Shown here: piece after piece, positions 44,938-55,107 of the stretch
Position numbering within the stretch: position 1 is the stretch's first letter
How the letters are laid out: each line of letters opens with the position of its first letter
Assembly (NCBI RefSeq): GCF_017744115.1
Contig: NZ_JAGHQW010000004.1
Location: forward strand, 124,001-188,000
Source: Salinisphaera sp. G21_0
GTDB taxonomy: Bacteria; Pseudomonadota; Gammaproteobacteria; Pseudomonadales; Endozoicomonadaceae
Reading direction: 5' to 3'
Length of the DNA: 64,000 bases
The notes under the pieces: model-generated
Database searches by the model: none
The model's input: the letters and a program-made list of their open reading frames with translations, nothing else
Told to the model about the DNA's origin: nothing
Translations under genes and position numbers: made by a program

Positions 44938-45654
44938 TCATTCTGCTAACGCTTTTTTCTGTAACTCAATAATTTCCTCAATACCGGATCGTGCCAAGGC
45001 CATCATGGCCAGCATTTCATTCTGGCTGAAAGGGGCTGCTTCTGCCGTTCCCTGGACCTCGATAAAGCCGCCAGCATCGGTCATCACCACGTTCATGTCC
45101 GTTTCGGCACTGGAGTCCTCAGGATAATCAAGGTCAAGAACCGGGCTGCCTTTGTAGATTCCCACGGAAACGGCGGCAATCATGTGCAGGAAAGGATCAC
45201 TTTTGACCATCTTCTTCTCCTGCATATAGCGCAGTGCATCCACCAGTGCCACACAGGCTCCGGTAATTGAGGCTGTGCGTGTGCCACCGTCGGCCTGAAT
45301 CACATCACAGTCAATATTAATGGTGTTTTCCCCGAGCTTTTTCATGTCTACCGCCGCACGCAAGGCACGGCCGATCAGGCGTTGAATCTCCAGCGTCCTG
45401 CCACCCTGCTTGCCCCTGGAGGCTTCCCTTCCCATTCGTTCCGTGGTGGACCTGGGTAGCATGCCGTACTCGGCGGTGATCCAGCCCTGGCCGGTTCCTT
45501 TGAGAAACCGGGGTACACCGCGTTCTACCGACGCGGTACAGATGACTTTGGTATCGCCAAACTCAACGAGCACAGATCCTTCTGCGTGTTTGGTATAGTT
45601 GCGGGTGATGTTTACATCACGTAATTGGTCTGCCGTTCTTCCGCTAGGGCGCAT
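44938..45654 (-). CDS. rph: ribonuclease PH
   Basis: Phosphorolytic 3'-5' exoribonuclease that trims tRNA 3' ends. The ATG at 45654 ([12 protein letters not shown]) matches the E. coli start and has AAGG eight bases upstream; the longer frame to 45696 is not needed. Family blocks [69 protein letters not shown] and the [11 protein letters not shown] run are all present. The length is 238 residues. It is divergent from yicC, as in most gammaproteobacteria. Confidence 0.97.
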   Translation of the reverse strand: MRPSGRTADQLRDVNITRNYTKHAEGSVLVEFGDTKVICTASVERGVPRFLKGTGQGWITAEYGMLPRSTTERMGREASRGKQGGRTLEIQRLIGRALRAAVDMKKLGENTINIDCDVIQADGGTRTASITGACVALVDALRYMQEKKMVKSDPFLHMIAAVSVGIYKGSPVLDLDYPEDSSAETDMNVVMTDAGGFIEVQGTAEAAPFSQNEMLAMMALARSGIEEIIELQKKALAE

Positions 45655-45858
45655 TTGGGTTACCTTGGTATGTCTGAAAAAACGTGAGCACTGCAAAATT
45701 TGCGGAATTATAACTGTTCAGTGGGTTTTCGGGAAAATAGAGTTTGAATAATCAGCTCTCTTTGTTGATGCTGCATCATTAAATCAATGACATACATTCA
45801 AGTGGTCAGTATTTTTAGAACTATAGTTTTTCCAAAATCTTATCTCATCGGTTTATTT

Positions 45859-45867
45859 TGTGGATAA
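45859..45867 (-). other. DnaA-box sequence upstream of yicC
   Basis: TGTGGATAA is the exact complement of TTATCCACA, in the rph-yicC intergenic region. Confidence 0.4.
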
Positions 45868-45916
45868 ACTTCTGAAATAATGGGTGTTTATTAGCCCACC
45901 GATTAAAGAGTATTTC

Positions 45917-46786
45917 ATGACTTCCAGCATGACTGCATTCGCCCGTGTTCAGATACAGGAGGATTGGGGAAGCCTGGTATGGGAGATTCGATCCGTTAAC
46001 CACCGTTACCTTGAGCCCCACTTCCGTCTCATGGAGCAGACACGGGAGATCGAGCCTGCGTTGAGAGAATTGATTCGCAAGCAACTGAAGCGAGGTAAGG
46101 TTGAATGCAGCCTGAAATTTCAGCTGGTTGAGAAAGAGCAGGTGCTGGACCTGAATCGTGCCCTGCTGGAAAAGCTGCAACTGGCCGTGCGTGAGGTTGA
46201 GGCCCATTTTTCCCGTGTTGCACCGGTCAATCCTCTTGAGGTTCTGCTTTGGCCCGGCGTGCAGAGCAATGAAGAGACGGCAATGGCCGTTGTTCATCGG
46301 GCTGCCATAAAAGGGTTCAACACAGCGCTTATTCAACTGAATGAGATGAGACAGCGGGAAGGTCAGGAGCTGCAGTCTTTCATTGAGGCCCGTTTGGATA
46401 AAATGGGGGATGAGGTGCTGCGGCTTCGTGGGCTGCTGCCGGAAATTCTGCAAAGCCAGCGTGAAAAAATCCTTGATCGACTAGCTGAAGCCAGACAGGA
46501 GCTAAATCCGGAGAGGCTGGAGCAGGAAATGGTGATACTGGCTCAGAAGATGGATGTCGATGAAGAGCTGGATCGTCTGGAAACGCATATAGCTGAAGTG
46601 CGCCGAACACTGAAAAACCCCGGGCAGGGAGCGGTCGGACGGCGATTGGATTTTCTGATGCAGGAACTCAACCGGGAGGCAAATACCCTGTCGTCCAAGT
46701 CCATTCATGCTGGCCTTACCCAGACTGCTGTAAACCTCAAGGTCCTGATCGAGCAAATGCGCGAGCAGGTCCAGAATATTGAATAG
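45917..46786 (+). CDS. yicC: YicC family endoribonuclease
   Basis: Member of the YicC family; in E. coli it is an endoribonuclease linked to small RNA turnover. The ATG at 45917 (MTSSMTAFARV) is the conserved start; the frame is open to 45884. The N-terminal domain has WEIRSVNHRYLEPHFRL and the C-terminal DUF1732 block runs from DVDEELDRLETHIAE to GRRLDFLMQELNREANTLSSKS, near identical to homologues in layout. It stands before gmk on the same strand. Confidence 0.96.
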   Translation: MTSSMTAFARVQIQEDWGSLVWEIRSVNHRYLEPHFRLMEQTREIEPALRELIRKQLKRGKVECSLKFQLVEKEQVLDLNRALLEKLQLAVREVEAHFSRVAPVNPLEVLLWPGVQSNEETAMAVVHRAAIKGFNTALIQLNEMRQREGQELQSFIEARLDKMGDEVLRLRGLLPEILQSQREKILDRLAEARQELNPERLEQEMVILAQKMDVDEELDRLETHIAEVRRTLKNPGQGAVGRRLDFLMQELNREANTLSSKSIHAGLTQTAVNLKVLIEQMREQVQNIE

Positions 46787-46853
46787 GAAACCCTATTTAA
46801 TCAAGAAGCTATTTTTGCTTTGTGGTAAATAACAGGTCTGGCTTATCCTATAG

Positions 46854-47507
<654 letters not shown>

Positions 47508-47733
47508 GTAATTAAGGGTAAGTAGTTGATCAAAAGAGATCATATTTTCTGTCCAGGTGTCAGTCACTCTGTGGCGTTACAACTTTGGTCATATAACGGC
47601 TATGCTCCCTGTGTTGTCCTTGCATAGCGACTGTTCATTCAGGTAGAAATATATGATTCCATTTGGTCGGCTACTTATCAGCTTTAAGCAACAAGCTATA
47701 TTTAAATCCAAAGAATTAAAAGGAAGTAATGTT

Positions 47734-49212
47734 ATGAGTGTTAACAGAGTACCTGATAGTACCATTCCAAGTTATTATCAAAAATATAAAAAGCCTGTTA
47801 ATGGTCAGAATTCCGTACAGGATAAGCAACATAAAGTAGGTAGAGTATCCTGTGATAGTCAAATTAGAAAAACGAATAATGAACATTACCAGGTTAATAA
47901 CACAGTAATAAAGCCAAAGCAGGTAGATGCTCTAGATCATCTTTCTGATACTTTTATGAACCCAAATGATGATAAGAGTAATCAGTTTGATCGAGACAAA
48001 CCACCAAAATTCCTTTCCAAAGTCGCTAACAAGGGGATCAAGGCTAAATCTGCAGAAGAGGCAAGAGGTGCAATAAAAAAGTATTTCCAGCTACTGAGGA
48101 GATCTTACTCCAGAGACGCACCTCCTTCACCAGAAATAAGAGAGCAGTTATATAATGACGTTGTAAAACTGTCTGCTAAGGTAATGAGCTTTGAATTTAC
48201 CGCTGGTCGGGATAAGGATAAGGAAAAAGCGCTTGGTTTAACTGCAGAGCTTCTTCAACAAATGCTGACTGGCCTGGAAACCTCTTCTGCTGAGTTTGTA
48301 AACAGCCAGGTGACAGCCGTTCTTTCCCTTGGAATGATGACCCCAGAGGATAAAGAGTTTCTTTTTGGCTCCTGCCTGAATACTCAGATTGTTTCTGTGG
48401 ATAAATACACTGCTGACATAAGAAATTTAGACAATAAAATTTCTAGCCTGAAAACGAAGTTAGCTGGTTCAAAGCAAGATGAGGCAGAAGGCCTGCAGCG
48501 CAGAATCAAATCTGCGGGTATTGAACGGGCTGATTTAGAGAGAAAGCATCAGCTGCTGGTGTCTAAAGAAGTAGGGGGGATGCATGGCCAAAAAGAGTTT
48601 TTCCAAAGCTGCTATGAAATTATGATGAAGCAAGTCAGGACTGAAATCAGGTCTGGTTTAAAGAAACAATTAAAGCAAAAAAATAAAGCAAATTTTGATG
48701 AAGGAGTGAAGTTGGTTAACCAAATAATGGAGAAGATGGATTCAACCCTTCGTAGTAAAGCTGAGTCTATTGCTAAAAATGCAGCCAACCAAAAAAAGGG
48801 TATTCAAGCGGAAGATGTTTATCAGAAAAAAAGAACAGACCTTTTTTTACTTCTGAATGAAGAGGTTTCAGGGCTTCTTGGAGGTGGTATAAAAGAATCT
48901 CCTGACTTAAAATCTACACCTGTGCATAAAAATGATGCAGTGCCAGCCCATAAAGTTGATGATGGAAAAAGTTTTGATAGAAACAGTGAGTCACGAAAGC
49001 CTGTGCACAAGAAGAAGGGCTCTGAAGCCAATAAACTGTCGACCTCAGTAACGCAAGTATTAAAAGAAGCTGTTGTTAAGCAGGATCAAAATATAGAAGC
49101 TCCCGCAGCTATTCAGCACAAGTCTTCTGATGTTAAGAACCAGGTTGCAGTTAAGGATCTGATCAAGTTATTTGAAGACGTTGCTGAGAAGCACAGAATT
49201 GAGGATAAGTAG
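47734..49212 (+). CDS. coiled-coil hypothetical protein, AT-rich
   Basis: A 492-residue protein I do not recognise. The ATG at 47734 (MSVNRVPDS) has AAGGAAG seven bases upstream, better than the earlier frame start at 47653. It is mostly helical and charged, with a coiled coil around residues 230-275 (NLDNKISSLKTKLAG, RIKSAGIERADLERK), a lysine-rich region and a disordered tail. Codon choice is visibly more AT-rich than in gmk and rpoZ on either side, which suggests transfer. It is inserted between gmk and rpoZ and followed by a hairpin terminator. No signal peptide. A secreted or cytoskeletal-like role is speculation. Confidence 0.7.
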   Translation: MSVNRVPDSTIPSYYQKYKKPVNGQNSVQDKQHKVGRVSCDSQIRKTNNEHYQVNNTVIKPKQVDALDHLSDTFMNPNDDKSNQFDRDKPPKFLSKVANKGIKAKSAEEARGAIKKYFQLLRRSYSRDAPPSPEIREQLYNDVVKLSAKVMSFEFTAGRDKDKEKALGLTAELLQQMLTGLETSSAEFVNSQVTAVLSLGMMTPEDKEFLFGSCLNTQIVSVDKYTADIRNLDNKISSLKTKLAGSKQDEAEGLQRRIKSAGIERADLERKHQLLVSKEVGGMHGQKEFFQSCYEIMMKQVRTEIRSGLKKQLKQKNKANFDEGVKLVNQIMEKMDSTLRSKAESIAKNAANQKKGIQAEDVYQKKRTDLFLLLNEEVSGLLGGGIKESPDLKSTPVHKNDAVPAHKVDDGKSFDRNSESRKPVHKKKGSEANKLSTSVTQVLKEAVVKQDQNIEAPAAIQHKSSDVKNQVAVKDLIKLFEDVAEKHRIEDK

Positions 49213-49213
49213 T

Positions 49214-49243
49214 AAACCCAATGAAATAATATTGGGTTTCATT
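49214..49243 (+). terminator. terminator-like hairpin after the coiled-coil gene
   Basis: AAACCCAAT (49214-49222) and ATTGGGTTT (49231-49239) pair perfectly around an 8-base loop directly after the stop; TTTCATTT spans the 3' end of the stem and beyond. Confidence 0.65.
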
Positions 49244-49355
49244 TGCCCAACTACAGAATATGGGATTCCCTGGGCGTTAATCGATCTGGCTATAAACCAA
49301 GTATGCCCGTTGGCCTTTTGTTATGCCAACGAGCGATACAGTGTTGGTTCCTTAT

Positions 49356-51173
49356 TTATAAAGACTTGGTAGCTTCCCTCAGCCATTCAAAATCTTGCCC
49401 CTGGAGTTCAGGTGAAAGCGCCTCTCTGACCATTTCGTGGTATCCATTCAGCCAGTTAATTTCTGTATCAGTCATCAAATCTTTCAACAGGGGGCGAGTG
49501 TCAAAGGGCGCAAGGGTCATCGGGACGAGTTTATAGAACTTGCCAAACTCATTCTCGATGTCCTCCGCGATCAGCATAATATTCTCAAGCCTGACACCAT
49601 GTTTGTTATCACGGTAAATGCCGGGTTCGTTGGTCACCAGCATGCCGGGCTTCAGGGCAACGTCAAACCATCTCGGGCTGATGCTCTGGGGGCCTTCATG
49701 CACATTCAGGAAATAGCCCACCCCGTGGCCGGTACCGTGATTAAAGTCAATACCTTCACTCCACAAAGGCTGACGGGTAATGGCGTCCAGCTGTATTCCC
49801 CGTGTTCCTTCCTTGAACCTGGCCGTCGCCAGGGCAATATGGCTTTTCATCACCAGGGTATAGTCTCTCTTCTCTTCATCCGTCATCTCCCCGCAGGCAA
49901 ATGTGCGGGTGATATCCGTTGTTCCATCGGGGTACTGAGCGCCTGAGTCGATTAACAGCAAACCTTTGGTTTGAATGGAATAAGCGGACTCTTCATCCGC
50001 CCGATAGTGACAGATAGCACCATGGGCAGCATAACCGACAATCGAGGGAAAGCTGACCCCCCGGAAATGCTCTGACTCTGAGCGGAACTGCAGCAGCTGT
50101 TTATCAATATTGACTTCATTCAGCTGCCCTGTGGGAATATTGCTTTCCAGCCACCGGATAAAGCGGACCATGGCAGCACCATCACGGCGATGACACTCCT
50201 TCATTCGCTCTATCTCAGTGCTGTTTTTGATGGCCTTCAGGTCGGTGGTGGGCAATCTGTCTTCGATCAGGTGAATCGATGCAGGAATCGCGGAGGCCAG
50301 TTGGTAACCCGTGGTGGCCGGGTTGATCATCAGGTGAGTGTTATCCGCAAGCGTTGACAACCTGTCCAGGACTTCATCATAGGCCGCCAGCTCTACACCA
50401 GCTTTTGCCAGGGCTGACAGCGCATCTGCTGCCATTCGCTCTTTGTTGGTAAACAGTGTGATGCTGTCCGGTGAAATCAGTGCATAGGCAAGAAATACCG
50501 GGTTACAGTCAATATCAGAGCCCCTCAGATTAAACAGCCAGGCAATATCATCCAGTGTGGTGATAAGAAGCTCTGTTGCTTTTCGCTCCTTGAGAATCTC
50601 CCGAACTTCAGCGACTTTCTCTGTGAGGGTTTTACCGGCATAGGCGTCCTGGTGAATAAAGACGGGCTCAGCAGGCAGTGCTGGCCTGTCGGCCCAGATA
50701 TCATTCAGCAGATCGTGATCGAATTTCAACGTAACGGATTTAGCCACCACTTTCTTTTCAAGATTTCTGACGTGGCTCAGACTCAGAGTGGCACCATCGA
50801 AGCCAATGCAACCTTGCTCAGCGACGGCTTCTGTCACCCAGTCAACCATTGATGGGACGCCGGGCTGACCATCTTTCATCAGGGTGATTTCTGAGCCTGC
50901 CAGCTGCTCTGAGGCCTGAATAAAGTAGCGGCCATCTGTCCACAGGGCTGCTTTATCCTGTGTTACTACCAGCGTACCAGCAGAGCCAGTAAAGCCAGAG
51001 AGCCAGGCTCTCCCTTCCCAGTGGGGGGCTACATACTCACTGTTATGGGCATCGGAAGACGGGATAATCCAGACGTCAATGCCATATTCAGCCATTGCAC
51101 CACGCAGATCTTGCAGCTTTTTGGTGCTCTTTGGGCTCTTGGTTAAGTCAGAGCGGTTCGGGGTATTCACCAT
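49356..51173 (-). CDS. Xaa-Pro aminopeptidase (M24B family)
   Basis: Metallopeptidase that removes an N-terminal residue before proline. The 605 residues hold two creatinase-like N-terminal domains and a C-terminal pita-bread catalytic domain. Metal ligands appear in order: LLIDSGAQYPDGTTDITRTF (two aspartates), GTGHGVGYFLNVHEGP (histidine), VTNEPGIY (glutamate) and GVRLENIMLI (glutamate). The size and the start DLRGAMAEYGIDVWIIPSSDAHNSEY (here split between GI and DV) resemble the long, eukaryotic XPNPEP1-type form rather than E. coli PepP (441). It sits between gmk and rpoZ, opposite in strand, and so breaks that operon. Confidence 0.93.
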   Translation of the reverse strand: MVNTPNRSDLTKSPKSTKKLQDLRGAMAEYGIDVWIIPSSDAHNSEYVAPHWEGRAWLSGFTGSAGTLVVTQDKAALWTDGRYFIQASEQLAGSEITLMKDGQPGVPSMVDWVTEAVAEQGCIGFDGATLSLSHVRNLEKKVVAKSVTLKFDHDLLNDIWADRPALPAEPVFIHQDAYAGKTLTEKVAEVREILKERKATELLITTLDDIAWLFNLRGSDIDCNPVFLAYALISPDSITLFTNKERMAADALSALAKAGVELAAYDEVLDRLSTLADNTHLMINPATTGYQLASAIPASIHLIEDRLPTTDLKAIKNSTEIERMKECHRRDGAAMVRFIRWLESNIPTGQLNEVNIDKQLLQFRSESEHFRGVSFPSIVGYAAHGAICHYRADEESAYSIQTKGLLLIDSGAQYPDGTTDITRTFACGEMTDEEKRDYTLVMKSHIALATARFKEGTRGIQLDAITRQPLWSEGIDFNHGTGHGVGYFLNVHEGPQSISPRWFDVALKPGMLVTNEPGIYRDNKHGVRLENIMLIAEDIENEFGKFYKLVPMTLAPFDTRPLLKDLMTDTEINWLNGYHEMVREALSPELQGQDFEWLREATKSL

Positions 51174-51395
51174 GTATCTATTCCAGGCTTTTGGCCATTC
51201 GGCGAGTTAGTTTTGGGCAGGGTTTTTTTTCTACTTAGATGATGCTTACGAATACTATAATCCGCACCCTTCATGGAGCAAACACTAACCCTGCTAAAGC
51301 TTGTCTGGCTACAGGTCGTAAAGTACACTAAAGGGTCAGGCAAACCGGCATTAAGGTTCTGTTTCTGAACCTGATTCTAATTGATGGAGTAAAAC

Positions 51396-51647
51396 GTGGC
51401 TCGAGTAACTGTAGAAGACTGTCTTGATAACGTAGATAACCGCTTTGAACTGGTGATGGTCGCCTCCAAGCGTGCCCGCCAGCTGACCATTGGTGGTAAG
51501 GACCCCAAGGTAGACTGGGAAAATGATAAGGCAACCGTGGTTGCTCTGCGTGAAATCGCCGAAGGTCTGGTAACCCCTCTTTCCATTGACGACCGCACGG
51601 TTGATGACGACGAAGCAGCAATGTTTCTCGCTGGTGTAGAACAATAA
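51396..51647 (+). CDS. rpoZ: RNA polymerase omega subunit
   Basis: Small subunit that aids RNA polymerase assembly and helps bind ppGpp. It is 83 residues. The product starts at a GTG (51396) with GGAG six bases upstream and contains the conserved [20 protein letters not shown] and ASKRARQL blocks. It lies 85 bases before spoT, the normal order. Confidence 0.97.
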   Translation: MARVTVEDCLDNVDNRFELVMVASKRARQLTIGGKDPKVDWENDKATVVALREIAEGLVTPLSIDDRTVDDDEAAMFLAGVEQ

Positions 51648-51732
51648 GCGTTTTACCTTCGTACTATCTTTGGATCACAGGCTTTAGAAGATAAGAAGGT
51701 GCAATGGATGATCTGCGCTTAAGGAGCGGACT

Positions 51733-53865
51733 TTGCTGACCATCGATGAGTTTGCCGGCCGCTTGAAGTCCTATCTGAATCCCGAGCAGGTCAATCTGGT
51801 TCGTCGGGCCTACTATTATGCGGAGCAGGCCCATGACGGACAAACCCGCCGCAGCGGCGATCCGTACATTATTCATCCCCTGGAAGTAGCCTCCATTCTT
51901 GCCGATATGCACATGGACCATCAGAGCCTGATGGCTGCCATGTTGCACGATGTCATTGAAGACACCGGTATCGAAAAGCAGGACATTGCCGGGCAGTTCG
52001 GTGATGTGATTGCGGACCTTGTGGATGGGGTCAGTAAGCTGACCCACATGAATTTTGAAAACAAGACGCTGGCCCAGGCCGAAAACTTCCAGAAAATGGC
52101 GCTGGCCATGGCCAAGGATATCCGGGTCATTCTGGTTAAGCTGTCAGACCGCCTCCATAATATGCGCACGCTAGGTGTGCTGAGGCCTGACAAGCGCCGT
52201 CGTATAGCCAAGGAAACGCTGGATATCTATGTGCCGATTGCCAACCGTCTTGGCATGCACACGCTCCGAATAGAGCTGGAGGATCTGGGCTTCTTTGCCA
52301 TGTACCCCATGCGGGCCCGGCTGATTCGACAGGCGGTGCGCAATGCCCGTGGCAACCGTAAAGACCTGGTTAGCCAGGTTCAGCAGGCGATTGCTGCCCG
52401 CCTGGAGGAAGAAGGCCTGAAAGGCCGGGTAGTGGGTCGTGAAAAGCATCTGTACAGCATCTACAGCAAGATGAAGAACCAGAGTAAGTCCTTTGACGAC
52501 ATCATGGACATGTTTGCGTTCCGAATCATTGTGGACAAGGTTGACAGCTGCTATCGGGCACTGGGTATTGTCCATAACTTCTATAAGCCCATTCCCGGGC
52601 GGTTCAAGGATTACATTGCCATCCCGAAAGCCAATGGCTACCAGTCGCTTCATACCACCCTGTTTGGTATGCACGGTGTGCCCATAGAAATCCAGATCCG
52701 GACCCAGGAAATGGAAGACATGGCCAATAATGGCATTGCTGCCCACTGGCTTTACAAGTCCGGAGAAGAAGCGCTGTCAGGCAGTCATGCCAGAACCCGG
52801 CAGTGGCTCAAGGGTGTGCTGGAACTGCAGAAAAATGCCGGAGACTCACTGGAGTTTATTGAGAACGTTAAAATCGACCTCTTCCCGGATGAGGTTTATG
52901 TATTTACCCCCAAAGGGCATATTCTTGAGCTGCCCAAAGGTGCGACAGCGGTTGATTATGCTTATGCCGTCCATACCGATGTGGGGAATACCTGTGTAGC
53001 CTGTCGTATCAATAAACGTCTGGCGTCACTCAGTCAGCCGTTGCAGAGTGGCCAAACCGTTGAAGTGGTTACCGCGCCCGGCGCAAGACCCAATGCAGCC
53101 TGGTTGAATTTTGTTGTCACGGGTAAAGCGCGATCCAATATTCGCCACTTCCTCAAGCATCAGCGCAGAAATGAGTCAATTGCCCTGGGCCGACGTTTGC
53201 TGAGCAAAGCACTGGTCAGTTTTGACAGTAGCCTTGAGCAAATCAGTGAACAGGTTATTCGCCAGCAACTGTCCGTGTTTGATCTGGATGACCTTGATGG
53301 GCTGCTGGAAGATATTGGTCTCGGTAACCGGATGGCCTATATCGTTGCCAAGATGCTGGTTGAGCCCGGTAGCCTGCCTGAGAACAAGAGTCAGCTGGAC
53401 CTGTCCAACAGTGAGAAACCGCTGTCTATCCGTGGTTCTGAGGGCATGGTCATCAGCTTTGGCAAATGCTGCTATCCAATACCGGGAGACCCGGTTGTTG
53501 GCCATGTCAGCTCGGGCCGCGGCATTGTTATTCATACGGATACCTGCCCGAATGTCTCTGAAATTCGACATAACCCGGAGAAGGTTCTGGAAGTTGAGTG
53601 GGATAAGGAAGTCTCCGGTGAGTTTACCGTAGAACTCAGCGTAGAGCTGGAGCATCACCGTGGAATGATTGCCTCTCTGGCTACCGCCATTACCGCGGTG
53701 GAAGGCAATATCGAGAAGATCAGTATGGTAGAGCAGGACTCCCGTTGCAGCATTGTTCAGCTGCTTCTCAGTGTTCGTGACCGGGTGCATCTGGCCAAAA
53801 TTATTAAACGACTTCGGGTTATTAAAGGGGTTTACTCGATTATTCGACGACGTCGGGATGCATAA
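51733..53865 (+). CDS. spoT: bifunctional (p)ppGpp synthetase/hydrolase SpoT
   Basis: Controls the alarmone (p)ppGpp. The 710 residues hold an N-terminal HD hydrolase domain (RSGDPYIIHPLEVASILADM; the HD pair in MLHDVIEDTG), a synthetase domain (GREKHLYSIYSKM; FKDYIAIPKANGYQSLHTT), a TGS domain (DLFPDEVYVFTPKGHILELPKG) and a C-terminal zinc-finger and ACT region. The intact hydrolase motifs mark it as SpoT/Rel rather than RelA. The start is a TTG at 51733 with AAGGAG six bases upstream. Confidence 0.97.
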   Translation: MLTIDEFAGRLKSYLNPEQVNLVRRAYYYAEQAHDGQTRRSGDPYIIHPLEVASILADMHMDHQSLMAAMLHDVIEDTGIEKQDIAGQFGDVIADLVDGVSKLTHMNFENKTLAQAENFQKMALAMAKDIRVILVKLSDRLHNMRTLGVLRPDKRRRIAKETLDIYVPIANRLGMHTLRIELEDLGFFAMYPMRARLIRQAVRNARGNRKDLVSQVQQAIAARLEEEGLKGRVVGREKHLYSIYSKMKNQSKSFDDIMDMFAFRIIVDKVDSCYRALGIVHNFYKPIPGRFKDYIAIPKANGYQSLHTTLFGMHGVPIEIQIRTQEMEDMANNGIAAHWLYKSGEEALSGSHARTRQWLKGVLELQKNAGDSLEFIENVKIDLFPDEVYVFTPKGHILELPKGATAVDYAYAVHTDVGNTCVACRINKRLASLSQPLQSGQTVEVVTAPGARPNAAWLNFVVTGKARSNIRHFLKHQRRNESIALGRRLLSKALVSFDSSLEQISEQVIRQQLSVFDLDDLDGLLEDIGLGNRMAYIVAKMLVEPGSLPENKSQLDLSNSEKPLSIRGSEGMVISFGKCCYPIPGDPVVGHVSSGRGIVIHTDTCPNVSEIRHNPEKVLEVEWDKEVSGEFTVELSVELEHHRGMIASLATAITAVEGNIEKISMVEQDSRCSIVQLLLSVRDRVHLAKIIKRLRVIKGVYSIIRRRRDA

Positions 53866-53891
53866 ACTTCTGTGAATTAAAGCATTACAAG

Positions 53892-53929
53892 AAAAAAACC
53901 GGATACTGCACCGCAAAAACACAGTATCC
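53892..53929 (-). terminator. intrinsic terminator facing left, between spoT and ridA
   Basis: On the minus strand GGATACTG (53929-53922) pairs with CAGTATCC (53908-53901), then GG and seven T (53898-53892). No minus-strand gene lies just to its right except the hypothetical gene at 54408-54860, whose transcript would cross ridA in antisense before ending here. Confidence 0.7.
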
Positions 53930-54040
53930 CGTAAATATCGCTCTAAATCCTTGAAAAATAATGTTTACACCCTAGTATCGGGTGTCTTCTTTTTCTTTTT
54001 TCCATGGGCTTCTGAATCCCAAGCTTAAGAGAGTAGATCG

Positions 54041-54427
54041 ATGAGTAACCGACAGACGATTAATACTGATAAGGCTCCCAGGGCTATTGGCACCTATTCT
54101 CAGGCGGTAAAAGCAGGAACCACTGTTTATATCTCGGGCCAGATTCCACTGGTTGCAGACACCATGGAATTACTGGAGGGAAGCTTTAAGGAGAAGACCC
54201 GCCTCTGCTTTGAAAACCTGAAAGCCATTGCCATGGCGGCTGGCGGAACCCTTGGCGATGCTGCCAAGGTGACAATTTACCTGACCGATATGGCGAACTT
54301 TGCTGAAGTCAATGAGGTCATGGCTGAGTTTTTTAAACAGCCTTATCCCGCCCGTGCCGCTATTGGTGTCAAAGAGTTGCCAAAAGGTGTACCGGTCGAG
54401 GTGGAGGCTATTCTGGAACTGAAATAA
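54041..54427 (+). CDS. ridA: 2-iminobutanoate/2-iminopropanoate deaminase RidA
   Basis: Small trimeric enzyme that hydrolyses reactive enamine/imine intermediates released by PLP enzymes such as IlvA. It is 128 residues with the conserved APRAIGTYSQAVKAG start, SGQIPL, and ARAAIGVKELPKGVPVEVEAIL with the catalytic arginine. Location after spoT is common in Pseudomonas-like genomes. Its last 20 bases overlap the convergent hypothetical gene. Confidence 0.96.
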   Translation: MSNRQTINTDKAPRAIGTYSQAVKAGTTVYISGQIPLVADTMELLEGSFKEKTRLCFENLKAIAMAAGGTLGDAAKVTIYLTDMANFAEVNEVMAEFFKQPYPARAAIGVKELPKGVPVEVEAILELK

Positions 54428-54860
54428 GTTTCTGCAGTGATAGAAGCTCCTGGTCATTTTGAGCCAGGGGCTTTACGAATATTCTGCGGCTAACATCGCT
54501 TTTTGGTTTGATTCGTTTGCAGCTTTCTGATGTATCAATAATCACAATTGGTCGAGTTGCATTGTCGATACTGGGTTTAGTCTGGAGTCTCAGGCAGTGT
54601 GAGCACTCGGAATAGAACTGGCAGTGGCTCTGCCATTGCATATCGAAAATTTCTGAGTGATGTTTGCCTGATTCATTCTTTATACAGCCTTGCCCTGCGG
54701 GTAATGAGTGCATTGCTATATCACCCTGCCCTCCGGAAATTTCATTAACAGATCGTCCTGAGTGGCAATGAGCGGACAAAGTGCTCTTGTTGTTTTCTGC
54801 ATTGAGGTTCTGCACCCTGTTGTGTATTGGTGCGACAGAAGTTGATGGGGCGGCGCTCAC
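54408..54860 (-). CDS. hypothetical protein
   Basis: A 150-residue open frame with a GTG start at 54860 and only a weak purine stretch (GAAAGAG) upstream. The product is rich in serine, cysteine and histidine (for example SHCQFYSECSHCLRL about residues 77-91) and has no known domain. It overlaps ridA by 20 bases in opposite orientation, and a leftward terminator lies beyond ridA at 53892-53929. Evidence for a real gene is moderate: length, an otherwise empty stretch, and the matching terminator. Confidence 0.42.
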   Translation of the reverse strand: MSAAPSTSVAPIHNRVQNLNAENNKSTLSAHCHSGRSVNEISGGQGDIAMHSLPAGQGCIKNESGKHHSEIFDMQWQSHCQFYSECSHCLRLQTKPSIDNATRPIVIIDTSESCKRIKPKSDVSRRIFVKPLAQNDQELLSLQKLISVPE

Positions 54861-54977
54861 AATCTTGTGCTCTTTCCAGTGGTTAAAAATATCCGGCTAA
54901 CCATTAGAAAGATTTTTAAAGCGATAGTTCAAAAATAATGAAGCGAATTGTAGTTCGATATGCCCATAAATCTGTCT

Positions 54978-54986
54978 TGTGGATAA
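54978..54986 (-). other. DnaA-box sequence in the gap before the YeeZ-like gene
   Basis: TGTGGATAA, the exact complement of TTATCCACA, in intergenic DNA. Confidence 0.4.
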
Positions 54987-55009
54987 CTCTGTGAATTATA
55001 TCTTGGTAA

Positions 55010-55050
55010 ACCGTTAATAAGCCTGTATTAACGGTGGTTCAGGTTTTTTT
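55010..55050 (+). other. 10-bp perfect inverted repeat with T-run
   Basis: ACCGTTAATA (55010-55019) and TATTAACGGT (55026-55035) pair perfectly with a 6-base loop; a run of seven T starts 8 bases later (55044-55050) on the plus strand. It lies about 60 bases past the stop of the minus-strand YeeZ-like gene. It could be a terminator in either direction, with a poorly placed tail. Confidence 0.45.
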
Positions 55051-55107
55051 AGCCTGTGGATGATCAGGCTCTGCTGGCTGTCAGCCTGCCCGCAGAACCT
55101 GCCTGGT

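Noticed and set aside
53176-53922. Open frame of 248 codons opposite the spoT 3' end
   Set aside because: Antisense shadow of SpoT. It ends before the leftward terminator only by chance and has no coding features.
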